Positions 7,732 through 14,868 are shown, counted from the first letter of the stretch. The stretch: 18,723 bases of DNA from an uncultured Duncaniella sp. (GCA_910588795.1 CAJURI010000046.1:1-18723); one strand, 5' to 3'. Numbers and translations: made by a program. The notes: generated from the sequence alone by a model not told the origin.

Positions 7732-8815
7732 CTCGAATGACGGTGAATAATGTATGGTATATCACTCTGAGATCAAATGACAGCGACATATTTCTCAGAT
7801 ATTGGATATCATATTTCATTCTCTCTATCATGCCGGCGACATCGCATGCATAACCATATTTCACCATGCCCCAGGATGTCAGACCGGGACGCACCTGATG
7901 AACAAGTGTATAATGCGGAGCCAGTTTAATTATGCGTTCTATATAATATTGCCGTTCAGGACGCGGACCCACTATCGACATATCTCCTTTCAGGACATTC
8001 CACAGATTAGGGATCTCGTCCAGATGATATTTTCTCATAAATCGCCCTATCGGCGTGATACGCCTGTCACCGGCCACCGCCAATACCGGACCATCAGGCT
8101 CGGCATCCACAATCATGGAACGCAGCTTAAACAGACGGAACGGACGTCGCATGAATCCAATACGCTCCTGCGAATATATCACCGGCCCCGGACTCTGAAC
8201 CTTGATAATGCATGACAGAACAGCAACGACAGGGACGCTCACCATTAGTCCAACTGATGAGATAATAATATCCATGAAACGTTTAATAGCTATCATACTG
8301 TCCGGAATAGCAAGACAATCACACTCATCATGCGGATCATAATCGGCAATTTCTTTACGGCCGATATCCTTATGATATCTGTTACTTAATATCCAGGATG
8401 TCAGAGCGGCACGCCCCATGAACACACAAAAAAAAAGTATGCCTCCCAACAAGGGTATAACCCTATAATCCAAACTCTTAATCTGTGCAGGCCCGCTCAT
8501 CAATGTCGCAAAACAGAACAATACAACCCCGGCGACAATACCTTTTAATGTCCCTGCAAGCTCATCCATATGAGACTTATGCCCCACATGTATATAGAAT
8601 CCTGTCAGATAATATATCAGCAACATGAGCAGTGAAAAAACGGCTATGATTGCCGGCACAGACGGAAAATGCATAATCTGCCATAATGACATGACATCAC
8701 ATCCCGGCTCAGAAATCATATGGCAATATGACACAAGGAAAACTGCCACACCTGCCAAGGTGCAGAAATAGTCAACGAGGACATAACCTATGCGCAACCT
8801 ACCCTCGTGATCCAT
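7718..8815 (-). CDS. Polyprenyl-phosphate sugar-phosphate transferase (WcaJ/WbaP type)
   Basis: 365 residues from the ATG at 8815. An in-frame TTG at 8821 is less likely; the ATG leaves a 2-base gap after tsaC. N-terminal membrane helices (about 9-31, 51-71, 92-108, 118-137) precede the bacterial sugar transferase domain from IAIKRFMDIIISSVG (176-189). Core motifs: SPGPVIYSQERIG (208-220), RPFRLFKLRSM (224-234), catalytic Asp-Glu in LDEIPNLWNVLKGDMS (265-280) and VGPRPER (282-288). Family members transfer sugar-1-phosphate from a nucleotide sugar to undecaprenyl phosphate, starting a glycan repeat unit at the inner membrane. It is shorter than WcaJ (about 464): the region between the membrane helices and the catalytic domain is reduced. 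No glycosyltransferases are beside it, so its glycan is unknown. Confidence 0.9.
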   Translation of the reverse strand: MDHEGRLRIGYVLVDYFCTLAGVAVFLVSYCHMISEPGCDVMSLWQIMHFPSVPAIIAVFSLLMLLIYYLTGFYIHVGHKSHMDELAGTLKGIVAGVVLFCFATLMSGPAQIKSLDYRVIPLLGGILFFCVFMGRAALTSWILSNRYHKDIGRKEIADYDPHDECDCLAIPDSMIAIKRFMDIIISSVGLMVSVPVVAVLSCIIKVQSPGPVIYSQERIGFMRRPFRLFKLRSMIVDAEPDGPVLAVAGDRRITPIGRFMRKYHLDEIPNLWNVLKGDMSIVGPRPERQYYIERIIKLAPHYTLVHQVRPGLTSWGMVKYGYACDVAGMIERMKYDIQYLRNMSLSFDLRVIYHTLFTVIRGEGK

Positions 8816-8817
8816 AA

Positions 8818-9402
8818 TCAATCGCGGAGAACTATCATTTCACCATCCTCCGTAAGTTTTACTACCCTTGACGGACGTGATGGGCCCGTGGATTCACGAC
8901 TCGAAAGTGCCACATAGTCCACCGCGTCAAGTATGTCCTTTGAAATATCACGGAAAGATTGTGCCGCAGGCTCTCCACTAATGTTAGCGGATGTAGATAC
9001 CACGGCCCTACCCAACATTCGGCACAGATCTCTTGAAAAGTCATCACGTGTAATGCGTATACCGATACTTCCGTCCTCGGCAAGTAATTCAGGTGCGACA
9101 TTGCATCCTTCAGGATAGACTATTGTAGTAGGACGATCTGATTCCCTCAGATAATCACGACATATGTCCGGAATCCCACCTCTGATACATGACGCAAGCA
9201 TATCCTCATCTGCAACGAGAGTAATAAGGGCCTTGCTGTCAGCCCGATGCTTTATATCATATATGCGTCGCACAGCATCAGCGCAAGCCGCATCACAACC
9301 TATCCCCCACACCGTATCGGTCGGATAAGCTATCACACCGCCACGTCGCATCACATCAACTGCGGCCTCTATATCTCTGTTATAATCGTAATGATGGTTC
9401 AT
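8818..9402 (-). CDS. tsaC: TsaC/YrdC-type L-threonylcarbamoyladenylate synthase
   Basis: 194 residues, the short single-domain form. Makes threonylcarbamoyl-AMP from threonine, bicarbonate and ATP, the first step of t6A37 tRNA modification, in the cytoplasm. Motifs: AYPTDTVWGIGCDA (25-38), the KHRADSKALI nucleotide/threonine-site block, RPTTIVYP, GIRI, VVSTSANISGEPA and GPSRPSRVV near the C-terminus. The ATG at 9402 starts seven bases after a -7 box (TAAATTTG on the minus strand, 9417-9410), so its mRNA may be nearly leaderless. First gene of an operon with the sugar transferase (2-base gap) and clc. Together with miaA the window holds genes for two different A37 tRNA modifications, but in separate operons. 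Confidence 0.94.
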   Translation of the reverse strand: MNHHYDYNRDIEAAVDVMRRGGVIAYPTDTVWGIGCDAACADAVRRIYDIKHRADSKALITLVADEDMLASCIRGGIPDICRDYLRESDRPTTIVYPEGCNVAPELLAEDGSIGIRITRDDFSRDLCRMLGRAVVSTSANISGEPAAQSFRDISKDILDAVDYVALSSRESTGPSRPSRVVKLTEDGEMIVLRD

Positions 9403-9409
9403 CTTATTG

Positions 9410-9417
9410 CAAATTTA
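9410..9417 (-). promoter_or_regulatory. -7 promoter box of the tsaC operon
   Basis: TAAATTTG on the minus strand matches the Bacteroidetes -7 consensus TAnnTTTG. It lies seven bases ahead of the tsaC ATG. No TTTG is found 19-21 bases upstream, so the -33 element is weak or absent. Confidence 0.45.
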
Positions 9418-9566
9418 GCTCTTTTTATCGATTCATTTATCTTTTTACGATCTAAATTATTAGCTGAAAGCTCGATATTCAGCCGCGGCAAAGCAGCAAA
9501 ACGACATGCAATCAACATAAATTTAATCAAATTGATAATATTATACTAATTAATTTATTATTTTGC

Positions 9567-9597
9567 TTGCATATATCATTATTTACGCATAACTTTG
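9567..9597 (+). promoter_or_regulatory. Bacteroidetes-type promoter of asnA
   Basis: TTGC (9567-9570), 19 bases, then TAACTTTG (9590-9597), a full -7 match and a 3-of-4 -33 match (TTGC against TTTG). Transcription near 9604 leaves a leader of about 60 bases. The rest of the 262-bp space between tsaC and asnA is AT-rich and shows nothing else I can name. Confidence 0.6.
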
Positions 9598-9664
9598 CAA
9601 CGCAATAAAGCAATTCGGCATAATACTGCCAAAACATACAAAACAACTATAATTGCAATACACT

Positions 9665-10699
9665 ATGTCACTCATCATTCCCAAAATGTATCGGCGCAAG
9701 CTTTTGCCTGAGACAACTGAAGTAGCCATCAAAATGATTAAGGACACCTTTCAGTCCACCCTCGCTCAGGATCTGAATCTTCGCCGTGTCACCGCCCCCC
9801 TGTTTCTTCTTACCGGTACAGGTCTGAATGATGATCTCAACGGAGTGGAACATGCCGTCTCATTCACCATTGACGCAATGGAATCTCGTAAAGCGGAGGT
9901 AGTGCACTCATTGGCAAAATGGAAGAGATACAAGCTCGGAGCCTATGGCATTCCTGCCGGATACGGTCTATACACCGACATGAACGCCATACGCACATTC
10001 GAGGAACTTGACAATCTCCATTCCCTATATGTCGACCAATGGGACTGGGAAAAGACCATTCGTCTTGAGGACCGTAACATTGCATATCTGCAAGAAACTG
10101 TAAAAAAGATTTATGCCGCAATTCGTAAAGTGGAACATCTCGTCTACGAACGATTCCCGCATATCACCCCAACACTACCTGAAGAAATAAAATTTCTATA
10201 TGCCGAAGAGCTTGCACGCGATTATCCGGAATTGACGCCCAAAGAACGTGAAGCCAAAATGGCTGAGAAGTACGGAGCTATATTTATAATCGGTATAGGC
10301 GGTGATCTGTGTGACGGTAAACCTCACGACGGACGTGCGCCTGACTACGATGACTGGAGCACAGTCAATGAAGCCGGCTATGCAGGGCTCAATGGTGACA
10401 TAATAGTGTGGAACCAAGTTCTCGACATTCCGTTCGAGCTCTCGTCCATGGGAATACGTGTCAGTCCCGAATCACTGACAAGGCAGCTCGAACTTAGAGG
10501 ATGTCCGGAAAAAGCCAAGCTTAAATTCCACAGGATGCTGCTGGATGGCGAACTGCCATATACTATCGGAGGCGGCATCGGGCAGAGCCGTTTGTGCATG
10601 TTCCTGCTTCACAAAGCCCACATCGGAGAGGTGCAGGCATCAATATGGCCGGAAGAACAGATGAAGGATTGCGCCGCAGCCGGCATAGAACTGCTCTGA
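9665..10699 (+). CDS. asnA: AsnA, aspartate-ammonia ligase
   Basis: 344 residues (E. coli AsnA has 330). Makes asparagine from aspartate, ammonia and ATP; a cytoplasmic class-II-synthetase-like fold. Highly conserved stretches: the N-terminal helix with LRRVTAPLFL, EVVHSLAKWKR, GLYTDMNAIR, LHSLYVDQWDWEK, IFIIGIGGDLCDGKPHDGR, APDYDDWST, AGLNGDIIVWN, ELSSMGIRVSPE and the C-terminal GGGIGQSRLCMFLL motif with its class-II-type Arg. The frame is open back to a TTG at 9653, but the ATG at 9665 matches the family start. It is a single-gene unit with its own promoter and a strong terminator. Being ammonia-dependent, it suits an ammonium-rich gut habitat (inference). Confidence 0.96.
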   Translation: MSLIIPKMYRRKLLPETTEVAIKMIKDTFQSTLAQDLNLRRVTAPLFLLTGTGLNDDLNGVEHAVSFTIDAMESRKAEVVHSLAKWKRYKLGAYGIPAGYGLYTDMNAIRTFEELDNLHSLYVDQWDWEKTIRLEDRNIAYLQETVKKIYAAIRKVEHLVYERFPHITPTLPEEIKFLYAEELARDYPELTPKEREAKMAEKYGAIFIIGIGGDLCDGKPHDGRAPDYDDWSTVNEAGYAGLNGDIIVWNQVLDIPFELSSMGIRVSPESLTRQLELRGCPEKAKLKFHRMLLDGELPYTIGGGIGQSRLCMFLLHKAHIGEVQASIWPEEQMKDCAAAGIELL

Positions 10700-10739
10700 G
10701 ATTGGATATCACGAAATAAATTTTACCTCTTTTGTCAGC

Positions 10740-10776
10740 ATGATTCGGTCATATTGTCACGATATGACCGAATCAT
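10740..10776 (+). terminator. Rho-independent terminator of asnA
   Basis: A perfect 15-bp stem (10740-10754 with 10762-10776) with a 7-base loop, followed by TATTTT. It lies 40 bases after the asnA stop and separates asnA from dnaK. Confidence 0.88.
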
Positions 10777-10829
10777 TATTTTACATATATGGCTATATCT
10801 TAATATTTTATATAATCCAGCAACCTTTT

Positions 10830-10845
10830 TGGCATAAAATTTGTT
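10830..10845 (+). promoter_or_regulatory. Sigma-54-like -24/-12 element upstream of dnaK
   Basis: TGGCATAAAATTTGTT agrees with the sigma-54 consensus TGGCAYRN4TTGCW at every fixed position except the final GC, which is GT. The GG-to-GT spacing is the required 10 bases. It lies 85 bases ahead of the dnaK ATG. No CIRCE operator is seen, and no good TTTG/TAnnTTTG pair was found in this spacer. Assignment to sigma-54 is inference; it may instead be a local variant of the primary promoter. Confidence 0.45.
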
Positions 10846-10857
10846 TGATTATTGAAT

Positions 10858-10888
10858 GCCTATGACGGGCACGGGCCCGTCGTGAGGC
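10858..10888 (+). promoter_or_regulatory. GC-rich hairpin in the dnaK leader
   Basis: A 7-bp all-Watson-Crick stem (10864-10870 with 10875-10881, GACGGGC/GCCCGTC) has a 4-base loop and an outer 4-bp extension (10858-10861 with 10885-10888). It stands out in an AT-rich leader, between the predicted transcription start (about 10855) and the ATG at 10931. A role in mRNA stability or heat sensing is possible but unproven. There is no T-tract, so it is not a terminator. Confidence 0.5.
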
Positions 10889-10930
10889 TTATATTAATGC
10901 AATCAATAAACAAATAAAATATTATCAATT

Positions 10931-12850
10931 ATGGGAAAAATTATCGGTATTGACCTTGGCACCACTAATTCATGTGTAGCCGTTCTCGAAGGCAATGACC
11001 CTGTAGTAATACCTAACAGTGAAGGCCGCAACACCACTCCGTCAATCGTAGCATTCGTTGACGGTGGCGAACGTAAAGTCGGAGATCCTGCAAAACGTCA
11101 GGCAATCACTAACCCTAAACGAACCATCAACTCCATCAAAAGATTCATGGGGGAAAATTGCCAGCAAGTGGCAAAGGAGATCGAACGCGTACCTTACAAA
11201 GTGGTATGCGGTGCAAACGACACTCCCCGTGTAGACATTGACGGCCGCGAATATACTCCTCAGGAAATCTCAGCGATGATCCTTCAGAAAATGAAGAAAA
11301 CCGCCGAGGATTATCTCGGACAGTCTGTGACCGAAGCTGTGATCACAGTCCCCGCCTATTTCAACGATTCCCAGCGTCAGGCCACCAAGGAAGCCGGAGA
11401 GATCGCCGGTCTCACCGTAAAGCGTATCGTCAACGAGCCTACAGCAGCTGCCCTCGCATATGGCCTTGACAAGAGCGACAAGGATCAGAAAATCGCAGTA
11501 TTCGACCTCGGAGGCGGAACATTCGATATATCAATACTTGAGCTTGGCGACGGTGTATTCGAGGTAAAATCCACCAACGGTGACACACACCTTGGCGGTG
11601 ATGATTTTGACCACGTGATAATTGACTGGCTCGCCAATGAATTCCAAAAAGAGGAAGGCATAGACCTTCGTCAGGATCCTATGGCACTTCAGCGTCTTAA
11701 GGAAGCCGCTGAGAAAGCCAAGATAGAGCTTTCGTCCACAACTTCCACAGAGATCAACCTCCCCTATATCACAGCTACTGCCACAGGTCCTAAACACCTT
11801 GTAAGGACTCTTACCCGTGCCCAGTTCGAGCAGTTGGCCGATAGCCTTATTCAGGCAACCATCCGCCCCTGCGAACAGGCTCTTAAGGATGCCGGAATGA
11901 CACCTAAGGATATTGATGAGGTAATCCTTGTCGGTGGTTCCACACGTATCCCTGCCATCCAGCAGATTGTTGAGAAGTTCTTCGGCAAAGCACCGTCAAA
12001 GGGCGTTAACCCCGACGAAGTCGTGGCAGTAGGTGCGGCCATTCAGGGCGGTGTGCTCTCCGGTGATGTCAAGGACGTGCTTCTTCTTGATGTTGTTCCG
12101 CTGTCAATAGGTATCGAGACCCTCGGAGGTGTCATGACCAAGATGATTGAGGCCAACACCACAATACCTACCCGCAAAAGCGAGACTTTCTCTACCGCAG
12201 CCGACAACCAGCCTTCAGTGGAGATACATGTGCTTCAGGGCGAACGTCCTATGGCAAAAGATGACAAGACTCTTGGAAAATTCCATCTTGACGGCATCGC
12301 ACCCGCACCTCGTGGCATACCTCAGATAGAAGTAACTTTCGAGGTTGACGCCAATGGCATACTTAATGTTTCTGCAAAGGACAAGGCAACCGGCAAGGAA
12401 CAGAGCATACGTATTGAGGCTTCAAGCGGTCTCACCGACGCTGAAATCGAACGAATGAAGAAAGAGGCTGAAGCTAATGCAGCTGCCGATGCCAAGGAAA
12501 AAGAGAAGATTGACAAGCTTAATCATGCTGACACCGTCATCTTCCAGACTGAAAAACAGATGCAGGAGCTCGGCGACAAAATTCCGGCTGACAAGAAAGC
12601 AGCAATCGAGAATGACCTCAACCGACTCAAAGAAGCCCACAAGGCTCAGGATCTTGCAGGCATCGACAGTGCCATAAACGCTATCCAGTCGACATTCGGA
12701 CAGATCCAGCAGGACATTCTGAATGCCCAGCAGGCAGCAGGAGGAGCTGGAGCACCCGGCGCAGGCTTCGGTGGCCAGCAGCCAGGATCAGCCCCAGGCA
12801 ACAACAGCAATGGCGGAGTTGATGACGTAGAATTCGAGGAGGTAAAATAG
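10931..12850 (+). CDS. dnaK: DnaK, Hsp70 chaperone
   Basis: 639 residues, full length. ATP-dependent cytoplasmic chaperone that binds exposed hydrophobic peptide segments with DnaJ and GrpE as partners. Nucleotide-binding domain signatures: GIDLGTTNS (6-14), VITVPAYFNDSQRQATKEA, NEPTAAALAYG, FDLGGGTFDISI and ILVGGSTRIPAIQ. The interdomain linker DVLLLDVVPLSIGIETLGG is followed by the substrate-binding beta sandwich and helical lid. The Gly/Gln/Ala/Pro-rich tail ends in the usual acidic VDDVEFEEVK. The codon use is that of a highly expressed gene. It is a single-gene unit between two terminators; grpE and dnaJ are not adjacent. See the separate entries for the unusual promoter and leader hairpin. 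Confidence 0.98.
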   Translation: MGKIIGIDLGTTNSCVAVLEGNDPVVIPNSEGRNTTPSIVAFVDGGERKVGDPAKRQAITNPKRTINSIKRFMGENCQQVAKEIERVPYKVVCGANDTPRVDIDGREYTPQEISAMILQKMKKTAEDYLGQSVTEAVITVPAYFNDSQRQATKEAGEIAGLTVKRIVNEPTAAALAYGLDKSDKDQKIAVFDLGGGTFDISILELGDGVFEVKSTNGDTHLGGDDFDHVIIDWLANEFQKEEGIDLRQDPMALQRLKEAAEKAKIELSSTTSTEINLPYITATATGPKHLVRTLTRAQFEQLADSLIQATIRPCEQALKDAGMTPKDIDEVILVGGSTRIPAIQQIVEKFFGKAPSKGVNPDEVVAVGAAIQGGVLSGDVKDVLLLDVVPLSIGIETLGGVMTKMIEANTTIPTRKSETFSTAADNQPSVEIHVLQGERPMAKDDKTLGKFHLDGIAPAPRGIPQIEVTFEVDANGILNVSAKDKATGKEQSIRIEASSGLTDAEIERMKKEAEANAAADAKEKEKIDKLNHADTVIFQTEKQMQELGDKIPADKKAAIENDLNRLKEAHKAQDLAGIDSAINAIQSTFGQIQQDILNAQQAAGGAGAPGAGFGGQQPGSAPGNNSNGGVDDVEFEEVK

Positions 12851-12868
12851 TCTACTGAATCAACGATA

Positions 12869-12911
12869 ATAAAAACGGAGTGTAACTCGACGAGTCACAC
12901 TCCGTTTTTAT
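12869..12911 (+). terminator. Rho-independent terminator of dnaK
   Basis: A perfect 15-bp stem (12869-12883 with 12897-12911) is followed by T-rich sequence, and the loop can form a further short ACTCG/CGAGT pairing. It begins 18 bases after the dnaK stop. Confidence 0.9.
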
Positions 12912-12921
12912 TTATACTATA

Positions 12922-13220
12922 CCATGGCAAAACAGTTTAGTGTACGCGAAAAGCCATGGCGCAGTTGTCTTGTAGTCCTGTTTATAATACCGAACTGCAT
13001 TTTAAGGACAAAACAAGATAAGGGACCCAGGGGGCAACTATCGAGAATTTCTCGGTAGTTCAAACCGAGAATGAATTATAATTGGCATGTACAATGAGAT
13101 GCCAATTGATTTAAAAAAGTGAGGTCGGTTCAGACTTTTTTCGTAAATTTGCGATAGGTTCAATAGCCATTGGCACCGCGAACCGGCCTTTGGCCGACAT
13201 TCGCTATTGACCTATCGCGA
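12922..13220. repeat. Hairpin-dense intergenic stretch upstream of the zeta-like cassette
   Basis: The 413-bp gap between dnaK and the next gene holds, after the dnaK terminator, several dyads. They are 12922-12928/12953-12959 (7 bp), 13036-13046/13050-13060 (11 bp with one G-U, 3-base loop), 13049-13056/13064-13071 (8 bp, mutually exclusive with the previous one), 13080-13088/13099-13107 (9 bp), and 13151-13167/13203-13218 (16 bp with one bulged base, extended by a G-U and a T-A pair), which encloses CGGCC-TTT-GGCCG. None has a T-tract. No credible gene is present. Confidence 0.6.
13144..13151 (+). promoter_or_regulatory. -7 promoter box of the zeta-like cassette
   Basis: TAAATTTG matches TAnnTTTG; its last G is the first base of the long dyad 13151-13218. 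Transcription would start inside the left arm of the dyad, which could therefore be an operator or a 5'-leader hairpin. No -33 TTTG is present at the right distance. Confidence 0.45.
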
Positions 13221-13263
13221 GCTAAAGGTTGACGTTGAATAAGAAAAGATTATACTATATACT

Positions 13264-13479
13264 ATGTCGGAAGAGCAGATGAACAATTATCGGCTTACGT
13301 CGATGGAGGAGCCGGGCGACGAGCGCATGGCCCAGATTATGCGTGAGGTTGCCGAGGATGCCCGTGAAAGCACTCGCCGCGCTGCTGAACGTGTGGCTGC
13401 CGGTATTGAAGCTGCCTCGCATGAGGCCCGTGCAAGAGTCGAAGAAACCCTCAACAAGCTTCGCAATGGCGGCAAGTGA
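13264..13479 (+). CDS. Small helical protein, putative partner (antitoxin?) of the zeta-like kinase
   Basis: 71 residues. The N-terminus (NNYRLTSMEEPGDERM) is followed by an Ala/Arg/Glu-rich amphipathic helix or coiled coil running almost to the end (about 20-66), finishing LRNGGK. No membrane segment, signal peptide or recognisable DNA-binding fold. Its last 14 bases overlap the start of the kinase gene, the arrangement of translationally coupled toxin-antitoxin pairs. Antitoxin function is an inference from position and size only; it is shorter than, and not visibly similar to, the classical epsilon antitoxin. It lies about 45 bases after the long dyad that follows the cassette's -7 box. 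Confidence 0.6.
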   Translation: MSEEQMNNYRLTSMEEPGDERMAQIMREVAEDARESTRRAAERVAAGIEAASHEARARVEETLNKLRNGGK

Positions 13480-14083
13480 ACATCGTCCAGTCCTGATAGT
13501 GATTGCCGGGCCCAATGGTTCTGGCAAGACTTCTGTAACCTCCAAAATTCTGCATCATGAGTGGCTTGAGGATTCTGAATACATCAATCCCGACAATGTT
13601 GCACGCGATGTGTTCGGTGACTGGAATAATCAGGAGTTTATTCTTAAAGCAGCCAACTATTGCAATGAATGGAGGGAAAAGTGTCTTGCAGAGCGTAAGA
13701 GCCATATCTTTGAGACTGTGATGTCAGCTGCCGATAAGGTCGATTACATTCTCAGAGCGAAAGAAGCCGGATTCTTCATCCGCTTGTTCTTCGTTTCCAC
13801 TGAATCTCCGACAATCAATGCGAAGCGAGTTGCGAACCGTGTGCTGAATGGCGGTCACGACGTACCGATTCCAAAAATCATATCCCGATACGACAAGTCC
13901 ATTGCCAACTGTATTGCCTTGGCTCCATACGTTGACAGGCTCTATGTCTATGACAACTCTATCGAAGACGCGGAAGCCCGTCTTCTGTTCCGACTAAGCA
14001 ACGGCGAGCTTGTGAAACGCTATGTCAATGAGCTACCCAACTGGGCTTCAACTATCCTTCCGGAAGGGAAAGCTACAAAATAA
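13466..14083 (+). CDS. Zeta-toxin / UDP-GlcNAc-kinase-like P-loop protein
   Basis: 205 residues from the ATG at 13466; the frame continues upstream, but that part is only the neighbour's sequence read in another frame. A beta strand (VLIVIAG) leads into Walker A GPNGSGKT (15-22). INPDNVARDVFG (40-51) and HIFETVMS (80-87) follow, matching the zeta fold's substrate-binding Asp and Glu-Thr elements. RLFFVSTESP (106-115) and RVANRVLNGGHDVP (121-134) form the arginine-bearing lid typical of this kinase group. Zeta toxins phosphorylate UDP-GlcNAc and block cell-wall synthesis; many stand-alone relatives of this length have no proven toxicity. The gene overlaps its small partner by 14 bp and is followed after 5 bases by the DUF1016 fragment. 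Confidence 0.8.
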   Translation: MAASEHRPVLIVIAGPNGSGKTSVTSKILHHEWLEDSEYINPDNVARDVFGDWNNQEFILKAANYCNEWREKCLAERKSHIFETVMSAADKVDYILRAKEAGFFIRLFFVSTESPTINAKRVANRVLNGGHDVPIPKIISRYDKSIANCIALAPYVDRLYVYDNSIEDAEARLLFRLSNGELVKRYVNELPNWASTILPEGKATK

Positions 14084-14088
14084 CAAAA

Positions 14089-14574
14089 ATGAAAGATTTA
14101 GTATCTGAAATACGCTCGATTATTGAAACCTCTCGGTCTAATGCTGTCCGATCAGTTGACTTTTGTCGCGTACAGATGTACTGGCAAATAGGACGACGCA
14201 TTGTCGAGGAAGAACAAGGCGGCCAAGCCCGTGCCGAGTACGGAAAGAGTCTTATAAAGAATCTTGCCCAAGAGATAGAACCCGAATACGGAAGTGGTTT
14301 TAGCTATCGTCAGCTTAATTTTGCAAGGCAGTTTTTCCTGGAATACCCAAAAGTGAACGCACTGCGTTCACAATTCAATTGGACTCAGTATCGTGCATTA
14401 ATTCAAATTCCAGACAAATACAAACGCGAATATTACGAGCTTGAAGCAGCAAGTAATTGCTGGACTGCACGCCAGATGCAACGTCAGATTAATTCAATGC
14501 TATATGAATCAAATCATGGTACAGTCAATCCGCCCGCCATACACTCATTATATTATACAGGAATCCTGAATTAA
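14089..14574 (+). CDS. DUF1016 (YhcG) N-terminal domain, nuclease domain lost
   Basis: 161 residues. Residues 1-140 (from MKDLVSEIRSIIETS through YWQIGRRIVEEEQGG, YGKSLIKNLAQEIEPEYG, FSYRQLNFARQFF, WTQYRALIQI and ARQMQRQINSMLYE) match the DUF1016 N-terminal domain. In complete YhcG-type proteins (about 340 residues) this precedes a PDDEXK nuclease domain. Here similarity stops after the codon at 14506-14508; 21 unrelated residues follow before the stop, and no nuclease half is found downstream. It is therefore truncated, perhaps by a deletion, or retained as a domain that only binds a partner. It starts 5 bases after the zeta-like gene, so the three genes form one transcript. Confidence 0.82.
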   Translation: MKDLVSEIRSIIETSRSNAVRSVDFCRVQMYWQIGRRIVEEEQGGQARAEYGKSLIKNLAQEIEPEYGSGFSYRQLNFARQFFLEYPKVNALRSQFNWTQYRALIQIPDKYKREYYELEAASNCWTARQMQRQINSMLYESNHGTVNPPAIHSLYYTGILN

Positions 14575-14587
14575 AAAAAATATTTGT

Positions 14588-14595
14588 TACATTTG
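14588..14595 (+). promoter_or_regulatory. -7 promoter box of the 82-residue gene
   Basis: TACATTTG matches TAnnTTTG and lies 24 bases ahead of the ATG at 14620. The -33 position holds CCTG, a poor match. Confidence 0.4.
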
Positions 14596-14619
14596 CGAAT
14601 TATAAACCAGACTATTACA

Positions 14620-14868
14620 ATGAACATTCCGCCACAGGTAATGAATGCTGCCTCCGAGCTTCGGGCAATGTACGGCGAGCATGTGGAGTATCTTGGAGAA
14701 TTTCAAGGTTCACATGCCTATTATTACCATTATCCGGATGATATTACAGCCGGAGTTTGCCCGGTATATCTGTATGATGGAACCACGGTGGATGAAGTGA
14801 CGGGTGACATAGCTATGAACATACTGGACTTACTTGTTGAAGATGTCAATGAACTTGGTGTTGAATAA
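14620..14868 (+). CDS. Small acidic protein of unknown function, possible immunity protein
   Basis: 82 residues from the ATG at 14620, chosen over an in-frame TTG at 14584 that lies ahead of the promoter box. It is acidic and soluble, with alternating aromatic strands (GEFQGSHAYYYHYPDD, then GVCPVYLYDGTTVDEVTGD) and a C-terminal helix (IAMNILDLLVEDVNEL). This alpha/beta layout is common among small immunity-type proteins, but I recognise no family. Its last 39 bases overlap, in the opposite orientation, the end of the papain-like toxin-domain fragment. Immunity genes usually follow their toxin on the same strand, so pairing with that fragment would need a rearrangement. The function call is speculative. 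Confidence 0.55.
   Translation: MNIPPQVMNAASELRAMYGEHVEYLGEFQGSHAYYYHYPDDITAGVCPVYLYDGTTVDEVTGDIAMNILDLLVEDVNELGVE

Noticed and set aside
12924..13058. 44-codon frame (ATG in the CCATGGC dyad) after the dnaK terminator
   Set aside because: It spans the hairpin cluster, has no promoter box ahead of it and no recognisable family; more likely chance.
13151..13218. Invertible promoter flanked by inverted repeats
   Set aside because: The arms enclose only 35 bases, too little for the invertible promoters known in Bacteroidales, and no promoter lies between them.
13343..13465. N-terminal extension of the zeta-like protein
   Set aside because: These 41 codons overlap the 71-residue gene in another frame and put a Pro/Leu/Met-rich tail ahead of the P-loop; the ATG at 13466 fits the family.
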